A DNA stretch of 34,346 bases from Bacillota bacterium (GCA_028708605.1 JAQVYS010000014.1:1-34346), one strand, 5' to 3'; positions 1-9,838 are shown, numbered from the stretch's first letter. Made by a program: numbers and translations. Notes: generated by a model from the letters alone, not told the origin.

Positions 1-1248
1 GTTACTCTTATAGAAAAAGAGCATCTTGGTGGAACGTGCTTAAATTGGGGTTGTATTCCAACAAAGACCTATTATCACACTGCAAAATTAGTAGAGCAAG
101 CAAAAAACACCCCAGAACTTGAAAACAGCGAAAAGCTAAAGTTGGATTTTCCAAAGCTTAACAGAAAACAAGAGGAAGTTGTGAGCCAATTAGTAAACGG
201 CGTCAAAAGTCTCTTGAAAGCAGCAGGGGTAGAGATTATTAAAGGCACTGGCACACTTACTGTAGATGGCGTTAAGGTAGGTGGCATGCTAGTACCTACA
301 GATTACACAATCATCGCAACCGGAGCTTCGCCGTTTCTTATCTTTGGCCTAAAACCAGATGGGAAAAGAATCTTTACCGCGAAGGAGATCTGGCAGCTAA
401 CTGATCTTCCAGAGAGTATGGTCATACTTGGAGGAGGAGTAATTGGCGTAGAATTTGCAACGATTTTCTCTAATTTGGGCACTAAAGTCACGATTGTGGA
501 AAGAGAAAAAAGCATTTTACCACAATTTGCGCCTCAAGCTGTAAGACAAGTTGCCAAAAAACTAAAAGATAAAGGGGTAGAGATTCTAACTAGCACATCT
601 GTTACTGGCTACGATCCCGAGGAAGTGGCTCTTTTAGTAGATGATCAAAAGATTACAGGTGAGGTTTTATTAGTTGCTCTTGGCAACAAAGCAAACACTA
701 AAGGACTTGGTTTACTAGAAAATGGCATTACCTTAAACCAAAGAGGCGAAATCATTGTTGATAAAAACTTTGAGACTAGCAAAAAAGGTGTATATGCAAT
801 CGGTGATGTTACAGACAGCACCTATAAGCTAGCACATGCAGCCTCCCACGCAGGGGTTTTTGTGGCAGAAAAGCTTGCTGGTTTAGATCCCTACTATAGA
901 GAGGAACTGGTGCCAAGGACAGTGTTTACCAGCCCTGAGCTTGCAGAGGTTGGCGTCTTAGAGGGCAAGAAGAGTCGCTTCCCCTTCAGTGCAAACGGCA
1001 GAGCTTTATCAAGTGGCGAGACAGCTGGATTTATTGAAGCCTACGGGGACGAAGAGAAGTTAAACGGTGTACTTATTGTTGGACCTGAGGCCTGTGAACT
1101 GAGTAATCTAGCAAGCTACGCTTTGGCAGTCGGAAGCAGTAAAGAAGAAATGGCAAAAGCCGTTATGACCCATCCCACCTTAGGAGAAACTGTCCTAGAG
1201 GCAAGCCTTGGTCTTTTTGGTTCTGCCATTCATATGATAAAAAGATAG
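1..1248 (+). CDS. lpdA: Dihydrolipoamide dehydrogenase / pyridine nucleotide-disulfide oxidoreductase, 5' truncated by window edge
   Basis: Frame is open from base 1 (VTLIEKEHLGGTCLNWGCIPTK) and continuous with the 142 ORF; GGTCLNxGCIPTK redox motif, second Rossmann GGGVIGVEFA, C-terminal THPTLGE. Confidence 0.9.
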   Translation, partial: VTLIEKEHLGGTCLNWGCIPTKTYYHTAKLVEQAKNTPELENSEKLKLDFPKLNRKQEEVVSQLVNGVKSLLKAAGVEIIKGTGTLTVDGVKVGGMLVPTDYTIIATGASPFLIFGLKPDGKRIFTAKEIWQLTDLPESMVILGGGVIGVEFATIFSNLGTKVTIVEREKSILPQFAPQAVRQVAKKLKDKGVEILTSTSVTGYDPEEVALLVDDQKITGEVLLVALGNKANTKGLGLLENGITLNQRGEIIVDKNFETSKKGVYAIGDVTDSTYKLAHAASHAGVFVAEKLAGLDPYYREELVPRTVFTSPELAEVGVLEGKKSRFPFSANGRALSSGETAGFIEAYGDEEKLNGVLIVGPEACELSNLASYALAVGSSKEEMAKAVMTHPTLGETVLEASLGLFGSAIHMIKR

Positions 1249-1255
1249 TCTATAT

Positions 1256-1981
1256 TTAGTCTCTTACAACTGGGCCCATAGGCGGCATCTGACGCTTATG
1301 GGTACTTTTTTTGTGAAGCGTCTCAATTTTTCTAATGATTTCCTTGTCCCCTGTGCCATTTGTAAGATATGAATCGAGTTCTGAATACTGGATCCCCATC
1401 TCGTCTTCATCGGTTTGCCCTTCCCAAAGGCCTGCACTAGGCGCTTTAGTAATAATTTTATCAGGTATATTTAGGACTTTTGCAAGTTCATAGACTTCCG
1501 CTTTAGTAAGTCTTGCAAGAGGTAATAGATCTACTGCCGAGTCGCCAAACTTGGTAAAGTAACCTGTATACCATTCAACTTGGTTACTGCCACCTATAAC
1601 TAAATAACCTAAGCTCTGCCCAATTAGACCAAGTGTTGCAGAGCGCAGGCGAGGCTTTAGGTTGTGTGCTGCCATGGTGTTTTGAGAGATTTTAGTTGAG
1701 GATGTTAAGTAATCAAATGGCTCTGCAAGATCGACTTCCTTTGTCTCTAAATCTAACGCTCTTGCTACAAGGAGAGCGTCTTTTTTATCTTCAGGGACTG
1801 AGTGGCAGGGCATGATAACTCCGAGGGTCGTCTTAGGATAAGCTATTTTACAGAGACCTGCAACAACTGCAGAGTCGATGCCTCCACTTAAACCAAAAAT
1901 TAGACCTTTGGCACCTGCACCACTTACAACCGCTGTTATCCATTCAACAAGTAGGTCCCGGGTTTTTTCAGCGTGAAACAT
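1256..1981 (-). CDS. nadE: NAD+ synthase, ammonia-dependent type
   Basis: FGLSGGIDSAVVAGL PP-loop, GGSNQVEWYTGYFTKFGDSAVDLLPLARLTKAEV; Shine-Dalgarno AAAGGCGG upstream on minus strand. Confidence 0.93.
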   Translation of the reverse strand: MFHAEKTRDLLVEWITAVVSGAGAKGLIFGLSGGIDSAVVAGLCKIAYPKTTLGVIMPCHSVPEDKKDALLVARALDLETKEVDLAEPFDYLTSSTKISQNTMAAHNLKPRLRSATLGLIGQSLGYLVIGGSNQVEWYTGYFTKFGDSAVDLLPLARLTKAEVYELAKVLNIPDKIITKAPSAGLWEGQTDEDEMGIQYSELDSYLTNGTGDKEIIRKIETLHKKSTHKRQMPPMGPVVRD

Positions 1982-2093
1982 CTAAAAACCGCCTTTCTAT
2001 AAAGAAACAAGATATTAAGGGTCATACTATAAAAGACTTCAATTCAAATTATAGCTTGTTTTCCATTTAAGGCAAATTAAAAGAGGTGGTACT

Positions 2094-2771
2094 TTGGAAG
2101 ACAACATGCTTTGGCAGGTGCTTTATGATCAAGGCTTTGCAGAAAGAGTCCATAGATTGGGGTTTGGAGGCTTAACAGCCTCTGAGTGTGGCAAAATTGG
2201 GCGGATATTTTCTGGTAAAGGCAAGGCCGAAAAAGGTGAGAAGGTTGAAGTAGAAGAGGTCGCTTTAGAAGGCTTAACTATCTCAGCACTTAAGAAGCAA
2301 CACATGCGGGAAAGAACTAGATCTCTAGATAATTCTTTGCAGGTTTATTCTCTTACTGGAGTCCCATTTCCACCATCTACTCTCTGGGAGTCAAGGCGCA
2401 GGGAGATGCGCAGATGGTATAGGTTGGTTACTACAGATCCTTTTGCACGGCTATGGTCTGTAGAACTTGCAGAAAACTATGTGGGAGACATTAGTCTCTA
2501 TGGCATAGGTCAGGAGATAGGAAACCGCTTTTTTTTCTACGTAGCTGCAAACGAGTTGAGAACAAAGGAGTTTGTGATGCATGTATTAAGTCTCTGGCTG
2601 AAAAAGATGCCACTTCTAAAATGGCAGATAAAAACGATTGCATCTCCTGTCTTTAGGTATGATGAAGTAATGTTAGAGGCACTTGCTGCACTTGGATTTC
2701 ATCAGACACAGATTATACAAATTGGCAGAGAACCCGCACGTATACTTGCATACAAGATACTTAATTCATGA
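2094..2771 (+). CDS. Hypothetical protein, possible GNAT-like C-terminal half
   Basis: TTG start with AGAGGTGG upstream; C-terminal pattern (VELAENYVGDISLYGI...LEALAALGFHQTQII) is reminiscent of RimJ/RimL-type GNAT folds but lacks a clear diagnostic motif. Confidence 0.6.
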   Translation: MEDNMLWQVLYDQGFAERVHRLGFGGLTASECGKIGRIFSGKGKAEKGEKVEVEEVALEGLTISALKKQHMRERTRSLDNSLQVYSLTGVPFPPSTLWESRRREMRRWYRLVTTDPFARLWSVELAENYVGDISLYGIGQEIGNRFFFYVAANELRTKEFVMHVLSLWLKKMPLLKWQIKTIASPVFRYDEVMLEALAALGFHQTQIIQIGREPARILAYKILNS

Positions 2772-2869
2772 AAAATTTGGCGTTTTGTGAAGGAAATAGG
2801 TGTGTATTTGTAAAATAACTTTCTAATTCGCACTAGTTAGTGTATTATAAGGAGAAATGGCTATGAGAG

Positions 2870-4261
2870 GTGAAAAAATTAGTGCCTTTAGAGAGAAACG
2901 AAATGCCAAGAAGGGCTCCCGAAGAAAGAAAAAAAGATTTTATTGAAGTAGCCCAAGGCTATGATGATAATCAGGCTCTAGCTGAAGCTAATCGCTGTTT
3001 AAATTGTAAAAAACCAAAATGCATCGAGGGTTGTCCGGTAGAAACACCGATACCTCGTTTTATACAAGCGATAAGAAAAGGCAATTTAAAAGAGGCTGCA
3101 GCAATTATTAAAGAGAAAAATTCGCTACCTGCTGTCTGCGGACGAGTATGTCCCCAAGAGGTCCAATGCGAAGCCAATTGCATATTAAATAAGAAAGGTG
3201 AACCAGTAGCCATTGGCGCTTTAGAGCGCTATGTTGCAGATAAGGAAAGAGAAAGTGGAATTTCTGTGGTGAAACTAGAAAATTCCCATAAAAAAATCGC
3301 AGTAATCGGTTCTGGCCCAGCATCTTTGACAGCAGCAGCTGATTTAGCTTTATACGGATATAAAGTTACTGTTTTTGAAGCATTACATGAATTAGGTGGA
3401 GTGCTCAGATATGGTATACCTGAGTTTAGGCTACCTAAGGCAATTGTCGATGCAGAGATCAGTTATATTAAAAAGTTAGGTGTTACTTTCCAGACTAACG
3501 TTATAGTAGGAGTAACTGTAAGTTTAGAAGATTTAAAAGCTCAAGGCTACAAGGCCTTCTTTATTGGCGCAGGAGCAGGACTCCCATACTTTTTAGGAAT
3601 ACCTGGAGAAAACCTAAATGGCGTCTACTCTGCAAATGAGTTTTTAACTAGAGTAAACTTAATGAGCGCCTATAAGTTTCCTGAGGTAGATACACCAATT
3701 TATGTCGGAGAGAAGGTAGCAGTAGTAGGTGCAGGCAATGTTGCCATGGACTCAGCTAGAACTGCTTTAAGGCTTGGTGCAAAAGAAGCTCATATCGTCT
3801 ATCGCCGTAGTCGCCAGGAGATACCTGCAAGGGAAGAAGAGGTTGAAAACGCTGAGGAAGAAGGTGTGATTTTTAATCTGCTTCGAAACCCCGTTGAAAT
3901 CTTGGGAGATGAGAATTTCAAGGTCAAAGGTCTTAGATGTCAAAAAATGCAGCTAGGAAACGAAGACAAAAATGGCAGACGACTACCTGAGCCTATTGAC
4001 GGTGAATTTGATATTTTTGATGTTGATATGGTAATTATTGCTGTAGGCCAAGGGCCAAATCCTCTGGCAACTAGAAATATCAAAGGTTTAGAGACTGACA
4101 AAAAAGGTCTAGTAATCACAGATGAAAACAATCAAACATCTATTCCAGGGGTCTTTGCCGGTGGAGATATTGTCACGGGAGCTGCAACAGTGATTAAAGC
4201 TATGGGAGCAGGCAAAGCTGCTGCCAAAGCTATTGACGAGTACATCAAGTCTTTGGGGTGA
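2870..4261 (+). CDS. gltA: GltA-type NADPH-dependent oxidoreductase (glutamate synthase small subunit family)
   Basis: N-terminal CLNCKKPKCIEGCPV and VCGRVCPQEVQCEANC cysteine clusters, GSGPASLTAAADLALYGYKVTVFE, VVGAGNVAMDSARTALRLGA. GTG start ambiguous (see finding). Confidence 0.88.
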   Translation: MKKLVPLERNEMPRRAPEERKKDFIEVAQGYDDNQALAEANRCLNCKKPKCIEGCPVETPIPRFIQAIRKGNLKEAAAIIKEKNSLPAVCGRVCPQEVQCEANCILNKKGEPVAIGALERYVADKERESGISVVKLENSHKKIAVIGSGPASLTAAADLALYGYKVTVFEALHELGGVLRYGIPEFRLPKAIVDAEISYIKKLGVTFQTNVIVGVTVSLEDLKAQGYKAFFIGAGAGLPYFLGIPGENLNGVYSANEFLTRVNLMSAYKFPEVDTPIYVGEKVAVVGAGNVAMDSARTALRLGAKEAHIVYRRSRQEIPAREEEVENAEEEGVIFNLLRNPVEILGDENFKVKGLRCQKMQLGNEDKNGRRLPEPIDGEFDIFDVDMVIIAVGQGPNPLATRNIKGLETDKKGLVITDENNQTSIPGVFAGGDIVTGAATVIKAMGAGKAAAKAIDEYIKSLG

Positions 4262-4266
4262 AAAGA

Positions 4267-4671
4267 ATGACATGTTTTCAGGATGATTTCACTGTTAAAA
4301 CAAACAAAGTTAAAGAGATTATCCTGATTACAGATCAGGTAGCAGATGTTGTAAAAAGAAGTGGAATTGAAAGTGGAATCTGTCTTGTCTATGCAAAACA
4401 CACAACTAGCGCTATCTCAATTAACGAAGCGGTAGATCCAAGTGTGAGGCTAGATTTAGTTACAGCTTTTAATCATCTTAGCCCACAGCTTGAACAATAC
4501 AGACATATGGAAAAAAACTCGCCTGCCCATGTTCTTGCTAGCCTTGTCGGACCTTCTGAGGCTATTCCAGTAAGAGACAAAGCCTTATTTCTTGGAACTT
4601 GGCAAGGTATCTATTTTTGCGAATTCGATGGTCCGAGAATAAGGAAGGTCTGTGTTCAAGTATTAGGTTAG
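4267..4671 (+). CDS. YjbQ/UPF0047 family protein
   Basis: KHTTSAISINE and GTWQGIYFCEFDGPR family motifs; ATG 4267 with GGGGTGA upstream preferred over GTG 4258; overlaps or abuts the gltA stop. Confidence 0.88.
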   Translation: MTCFQDDFTVKTNKVKEIILITDQVADVVKRSGIESGICLVYAKHTTSAISINEAVDPSVRLDLVTAFNHLSPQLEQYRHMEKNSPAHVLASLVGPSEAIPVRDKALFLGTWQGIYFCEFDGPRIRKVCVQVLG

Positions 4672-4684
4672 AAGAGGTGGATTT

Positions 4685-5872
4685 ATGAATGTTTCAAAAA
4701 GAGCAAAAGAGATTGCACCGTCAGCAACACTAGCGATAAGCAGTAAAGCTAAAGAGCTTAAAAGTCAAGGCTTAAATATCATCAGCTTCGGTGCTGGCGA
4801 GCCAGATTTTGATACACCAACTCATATCAAAGACGCGGCATGTCTTGCTCTTGAAGAAGGTTTTACTAAGTATACAGCGACTGAAGGAATTCTTTCATTA
4901 AAAGAAGCGATTAGAGAAAAGTTTAAGACAAGAAATAATTTAGACTATAGCTTAGAAGAGATTATCGTGTCATGTGGAGCAAAACACTCTTTGTTTAATG
5001 CATTTATGTGCCTTTTAGATCCAGGTGATGAAGTGATTTTACCCTTACCTTATTGGGTAAGCTATGATGAACAGATTCGTCTGTGCGGCGCAAAGGTTGT
5101 TCCAGCAATACCTAATGATCAGCTAAAGATCGACGGAGACACGATTAGGCGCCTAAAGACTCCAAATACCAAATTAATTGTGCTTACCTCACCTAATAAT
5201 CCTACTGGGGTTGTTTACACAAAAGAAGAATTAATGGATATTGGTAAGGCCATCTTAGAGACTGATATTGGTATTATTTCAGATGAGATCTACGAGGACT
5301 TTACCTATGGAATAGAGGCAGAGTCGATTGTAGCAGCAATACCAGAACTAAAAAGTAGAACTATTACCGTAAATGGAGTTTCTAAGACATATAGCATGAC
5401 TGGTTGGCGTATTGGTTATGCAGCAGGACCCAAAAATATTATTAAAGCGATGGCAAATCTCCAGGCTCATTCGACCTCAAATCCAACTTCCTTTGCGCAA
5501 AAGGCTGCGGTCGCAGCGCTTAGAGGTCCGCAGGAAGATGTAATAAAAATGCGTCAAGCATTTTTGGCAAGAAGAGATGTCATCGTAGATGGGTTAAACA
5601 ATATCACGGGGATCAGTTGCTCTAAACCGTTAGGTGCATTTTACGTTTTCCCTGATGTTTCACAACTCTACGGCAAAAAAACACCAAAAGGTACCGTTTT
5701 AGCTGACAGCCAAAGCTTATCGCAAGCACTTTTGGAAGAAGCGCTTGTTGCTGTAGTTCCGGGCAAAGCCTTTGGCACTGATAGGTATGTTCGGCTCTCC
5801 TATGCTACAGATATGAAGTCGATTAAGACAGGATTAGATAGAATAGCTGCTTTTGTAGAGTGCCTAAGCTAA
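4685..5872 (+). CDS. aspC: PLP-dependent class I aminotransferase (aspartate aminotransferase-like)
   Basis: GAGEPDFDTP, LTSPNNPTG, SDEIYEDFTY, VNGVSKTYSMTGWRIGY (PLP lysine), RLSYA. Confidence 0.92.
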   Translation: MNVSKRAKEIAPSATLAISSKAKELKSQGLNIISFGAGEPDFDTPTHIKDAACLALEEGFTKYTATEGILSLKEAIREKFKTRNNLDYSLEEIIVSCGAKHSLFNAFMCLLDPGDEVILPLPYWVSYDEQIRLCGAKVVPAIPNDQLKIDGDTIRRLKTPNTKLIVLTSPNNPTGVVYTKEELMDIGKAILETDIGIISDEIYEDFTYGIEAESIVAAIPELKSRTITVNGVSKTYSMTGWRIGYAAGPKNIIKAMANLQAHSTSNPTSFAQKAAVAALRGPQEDVIKMRQAFLARRDVIVDGLNNITGISCSKPLGAFYVFPDVSQLYGKKTPKGTVLADSQSLSQALLEEALVAVVPGKAFGTDRYVRLSYATDMKSIKTGLDRIAAFVECLS

Positions 5873-5880
5873 AACTTGTA

Positions 5881-5915
5881 GATAAAAACTGCAGCCTTAT
5901 GGGTGCAGTTTTTGT
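5881..5915 (+). terminator. Intrinsic terminator after aspC
   Basis: AAAAACTGCAGCCTTATGGGTGCAGTTTTT stem-loop with T run. Confidence 0.85.
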
Positions 5916-6049
5916 CTAAATAGCTGGAAAAAAAAGGCAAAACTAAGAAACAATCGAATACAGTTTAGGTAGGCACAAAGGTTTTATTATGTTAATTTTT
6001 TCTCCAGTTCGGGAAATATAATAGTGCCAAATTCGCAGGAGGTGAGAGT

Positions 6050-7096
6050 ATGGATTTAGCTGAGCTATTAAATTCATTGTCCGAGACAAGTGGGGTATCG
6101 GGATATGAAACTATGGCAGCTGATCTAATAGCTGAGAGATGGCTTCCAATGGCAGATGAAATAAGACGGGACGCATTAGGTAACGTTATTGCCCTAAAAA
6201 AAGGTAAAGGCCATGGGAAACTGCTTTTAGCTGCCCATATAGATGAAATAGGTCTAATGGTCAAAAAAATTGATGAAAATGGCTTTATACGTTTTGCAAC
6301 TGTGGGAGGCTTCGATTTTCGTACACTCGTTGCCCAAGAGGTCACTATTCATGGCAAAGAAGACTTAAGAGGAGTTATTGGAGCCAAGCCCCCTCACCTG
6401 CAGTCACCAAATGATCAAAAGAAAGCTTATCCCAAAGATGAGTTTTATATTGACGTAGGTTTAAAAAGGGAAAAAGTCGATGAACTTGTAAGAATCGGTG
6501 ACATTATTACTATAAACCGACAGGTCCAAAAGCTTGCAGGGCAGAGGTATGCCGGTAAGTCTTTCGATGATAGAGCTTGTGTAGTTATGCTTACAGCCTG
6601 CTTTGAGAGGCTAACTCAAATTAACCACAACTTAGATGTCTATTTAGTTGCAACTGTTCAGGAGGAAGTAGGAACTAGAGGTGCTCTTGTTAGTAGTTAT
6701 GGAATCAATCCTGATTTAGCTGTTGCAGTAGATGTGTGCCATGGAGAGTTCCCAGGTGTTAGGTCAGACAAAGGGTTTATTCTTGGCAAAGGTCCAGTAA
6801 TCAGTATGGGGCCTGACACACATCCAAGGATCCTAGATAAACTTAAAGAGGTAGCAGACGAAGGGAAAATTCCATATCAGCTTGATGCTTCCACAAGTGC
6901 AAGAGGAACAGATGCTTGGGCTATACAGATTGCAAGAAGCGGTGTTGCTTGTTCTTTGTTATCTCTGCCTCTAAGATATATGCATACATCAGTTGAGACC
7001 TTGGATTTGGGAGATATAAAAGAAGGCGGCAGACTCCTTGCCGAGTTTGCTCTAAAGGCTGATCGCCAGTTTGTGGAGGGATTGCCATGTTTTTAA
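6050..7096 (+). CDS. M42 family metallopeptidase, paralog 1
   Basis: LLAAHIDEIGLMV, GKSFDDRA, TVQEEVGTRGA, STSARGTDAWAIQ, RYMHTSVE; AGGAGGTGA Shine-Dalgarno. Confidence 0.92.
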   Translation: MDLAELLNSLSETSGVSGYETMAADLIAERWLPMADEIRRDALGNVIALKKGKGHGKLLLAAHIDEIGLMVKKIDENGFIRFATVGGFDFRTLVAQEVTIHGKEDLRGVIGAKPPHLQSPNDQKKAYPKDEFYIDVGLKREKVDELVRIGDIITINRQVQKLAGQRYAGKSFDDRACVVMLTACFERLTQINHNLDVYLVATVQEEVGTRGALVSSYGINPDLAVAVDVCHGEFPGVRSDKGFILGKGPVISMGPDTHPRILDKLKEVADEGKIPYQLDASTSARGTDAWAIQIARSGVACSLLSLPLRYMHTSVETLDLGDIKEGGRLLAEFALKADRQFVEGLPCF

Positions 7097-8109
7097 AGGA
7101 GTTAAGTGAAGCAAGAGGCGTCTCAAGCAGAGAACAGGAAGTAAGAGATTTAATAAGAGAATATATCAAACCCCATGTAGACGAAGTCTTTACCGATTCT
7201 CTTGGAAATCTATATGGAGTAAAAGGTAAAGAGAAAAAAGGCCCTAAAGTCATGCTTGCAGCTCATATGGAAGAAGTAGGTCTTATGATAACAAGCATCG
7301 AAAAAAACGGGTTACTACGTTTTTTACCTGTTGGAGGAATTGACCCGAGAGTTTTGGTTTCTAAGCCTGTTTTTATTGGCAAAGAAAAAGTTGCAGGTGT
7401 TATTGGTGCAAAGGCTATTCATTTGCAAAAGCCTGAAGAAAGAACCCAAGTCTTGGGCTTTGATGACCTTTATATCGACATTGGTGCTTCAGATGAAGAT
7501 GAAGCAAAAAAGCTTGTAAAAATCGGTGATGTAGCTACATTTACCACTGTATTTGGCAAGCTCGGGGATCTATGTGTAGGGAAAGCTTTTGATGACAGAG
7601 CAGGGTGTACAGCCTTAGTTGAACTTACAAAACTAGAGTTCAACTGCCCAGTTTATTTTGTTTTTACCGTACAGGAAGAGGTGGGTTTAAGAGGAGCAGG
7701 ACCTGCAGCATACAGGGTAAACCCTGATTTCTGTTTAGTTCTAGAAGGAACAACAGCATCAGATGTGGCAGGTACTGATGAAGAGGGTTACTCGACAACC
7801 CTTGGGGAAGGTCCTGCAGTTTCAGTGATGGATCGCAGTGTGATTGCTCACCCTAAGGTTGTAGGTAGACTTTTTAGACTTGCGGAAGAAAACGGAATTC
7901 CTCTTCAAAACAAACGCACCATCACGGGTGGAACTGATGCAGGCGTGATTGCCTTAAGCCGCGAAGGTGTTCCCACAGCGACAGTGGCAGTGCCTTGTAG
8001 GTATATCCATTCTCCAGTGACTGTAATGAACCAGTCGGATTTGGAGCATATGATTAAACTCACAGAGTTATTTGTGCATGATATTGCTGAAAAAGGGGTT
8101 GAAAATTAA
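7087..8109 (+). CDS. M42 family metallopeptidase, paralog 2
   Basis: LAAHMEEVGLMI, GKAFDDRAGC, TVQEEVGLRGAG, TGGTDAGVI, RYIHSPVT; overlaps paralog 1 by 10 nt. Confidence 0.92.
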   Translation: MFLKELSEARGVSSREQEVRDLIREYIKPHVDEVFTDSLGNLYGVKGKEKKGPKVMLAAHMEEVGLMITSIEKNGLLRFLPVGGIDPRVLVSKPVFIGKEKVAGVIGAKAIHLQKPEERTQVLGFDDLYIDIGASDEDEAKKLVKIGDVATFTTVFGKLGDLCVGKAFDDRAGCTALVELTKLEFNCPVYFVFTVQEEVGLRGAGPAAYRVNPDFCLVLEGTTASDVAGTDEEGYSTTLGEGPAVSVMDRSVIAHPKVVGRLFRLAEENGIPLQNKRTITGGTDAGVIALSREGVPTATVAVPCRYIHSPVTVMNQSDLEHMIKLTELFVHDIAEKGVEN

Positions 8110-9089
8110 TGAAAGAACTGCTTCAGAGATTGACGCAGGCTTATGGTCCATCAGGTTCGGAAGATAAGGTGCGTGAAATAATAAAAGCTGAACTACCAGG
8201 CTACGAAACTAAAACCGATGCTTTAGGCAACCTGATAGTCGAGAAAAAAGGATCGAAAAATAAGATTATGTTTTCCGCTCATATGGATGAGATTGGGATC
8301 ATTGTTACCCATATAGATAAAGAAGGTTTTTTACGCTTTGATTTTGTAGGTGGAGTAAACCCTTTCCATCTTCCAGGGGAAAGAGTAGAGTTTAAAAACG
8401 GCACTTTAGGTGTAATTGGTCTAGAAAAATTGGACAAAATATCTGACCTTACTAAGGCAAATCTTTATATCGATATTGGTGCAGAAAACAAAGAAGAGGC
8501 AATGAAACTTGTAAGAGTTGGGGACTTTGCCAGTTTTACCTCGCCTTTTATTGATCTTGGTAACAAAGTAGTGTCCAAAGCCATGGACAACCGTAGTGCA
8601 TGTGCAGTATTGATCAAACTAATGCAAGAACTCCCAGAGACTCAAAACCATATTGTCGCAGTCTTTACTGTGCAAGAGGAAGTGGGTCTAAGAGGAGCAC
8701 GTACCGCAGCTTTTGGAGTTGATCCAGATTATGGTATAGCTTTAGATGTTACTGCTACAGGAGACACACCTAAAGCAATGACTATGGAAGTTGGTTTAGG
8801 TAAAGGTGCTGCCATTAAAGTCAAAGATAACTCACTATTGACACACCCTTATGTTAAAGATAAGCTTATTGAACTTGCAGAACAGAATAACATTCCTTAC
8901 CAGATGGAAGTGTTAGAGTTTGGAGGAACAGATGCTGGTGTAATTCACTTAAGCAGATCTGGAGTTCCTTCAGGTGTTATCTCCATTCCTTGTCGTTATC
9001 TTCATGGCAGGTCAGAGATGTTAGACACAAGAGATCTAGAAGCTGCTTTAGCTCTAGCTAAAGCTTTTGCAAAGGCTGATCTCAAATGA
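8109..9089 (+). CDS. M42 family metallopeptidase, paralog 3
   Basis: FSAHMDEIGIIV, SKAMDNRSAC, TVQEEVGLRGAR, FGGTDAGVI, RYLHGRSE; TAATG overlap with upstream gene. Confidence 0.92.
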   Translation: MKELLQRLTQAYGPSGSEDKVREIIKAELPGYETKTDALGNLIVEKKGSKNKIMFSAHMDEIGIIVTHIDKEGFLRFDFVGGVNPFHLPGERVEFKNGTLGVIGLEKLDKISDLTKANLYIDIGAENKEEAMKLVRVGDFASFTSPFIDLGNKVVSKAMDNRSACAVLIKLMQELPETQNHIVAVFTVQEEVGLRGARTAAFGVDPDYGIALDVTATGDTPKAMTMEVGLGKGAAIKVKDNSLLTHPYVKDKLIELAEQNNIPYQMEVLEFGGTDAGVIHLSRSGVPSGVISIPCRYLHGRSEMLDTRDLEAALALAKAFAKADLK

Positions 9090-9829
9090 AGGTAGGCATT
9101 ATTGGGGGTTCTGGAATCTATGATTCAGAGGTTTTCCAAACTTCTGTAGATAGTATTAACACTCCTTACGGTAAGGTTGTCTTTGAACGTGGAGTTTTAC
9201 AAGATGAAGAGATTTTCTTCCTACCTCGCCATGGTAAAGGTCATAGCATTCCGCCTCACCTAATAAACTACCGAGCAAATATTGCAGCATTTAAGGAGCT
9301 AGGCGTAGAGAGAATTCTTGCAACGTCAGCAGTAGGCTCTTTGCGTGCTGACTTATCTCCAGGGACTTTTGTTGTTTTGAATCAGTTTTTAGATTTTACT
9401 AAGCGGAGAGCTCTTCTTTTTGATGAGACAAGTGTCAAACACATCGATTTTACAGAGCCGTATTGCAAGAAAATAAACACCGTTCTAAGGCAAGAACTTA
9501 AAAATCTTGGCATAAAAAATGAAGAAGGCTGTTATGTGTGTACAGAAGGACCGAGATATGAAACACCAGCAGAGGTCAAAATGTTTAGCCTTTTAGGTGG
9601 AGATGTTGTAGGTATGACTAACGTTCCTGAGGTTACCCTAGCTAAAGAAGCAGGTATCTGTTATGGGTGCGTTTCTACAGTCACGAACCTTGGTGCAGGC
9701 ATTGGTCAAGTTCCTCTAAGACACGAGGAAGTAGTGGCTGTTATGGAGGAAAATTCCGAAAAACTAAAGGCTTTGTTAATGACAGCTATACCACGTTTGC
9801 AAAAAGAGCCGAGAGAATGCGGTTTGTAG
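9086..9829 (+). CDS. mtnP: S-methyl-5'-thioadenosine phosphorylase family
   Basis: MKVGIIGGSGIYDS, PRHGKGHSIPPHLINYRANI, EGPRYETPAEVKMF, GMTNVPEVTLAKEAG; ATGA overlap with upstream gene. Confidence 0.88.
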   Translation: MKVGIIGGSGIYDSEVFQTSVDSINTPYGKVVFERGVLQDEEIFFLPRHGKGHSIPPHLINYRANIAAFKELGVERILATSAVGSLRADLSPGTFVVLNQFLDFTKRRALLFDETSVKHIDFTEPYCKKINTVLRQELKNLGIKNEEGCYVCTEGPRYETPAEVKMFSLLGGDVVGMTNVPEVTLAKEAGICYGCVSTVTNLGAGIGQVPLRHEEVVAVMEENSEKLKALLMTAIPRLQKEPRECGL

Positions 9830-9838
9830 GGAGGTTAG

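Noticed and set aside
75-515. Minus-strand ORFs opposite lpdA (75-287, 303-515)
   Set aside because: Antisense to a clear conserved CDS, low-complexity Ser/Phe-rich translation, no SD.
2971-4401. Minus-strand ORFs opposite gltA/yjbQ (2971-3213, 3108-3323, 3940-4131, 4132-4401)
   Set aside because: Antisense to strongly supported genes; no family signature.
6017-6022. TATAAT upstream of the M42 operon as a full promoter
   Set aside because: Good -10 but no acceptable -35 at 16-18 nt and no TGn extension.
7331-7519. 62-aa plus-strand ORF inside M42 paralog 2
   Set aside because: Alternate frame of a conserved coding region, no independent support.
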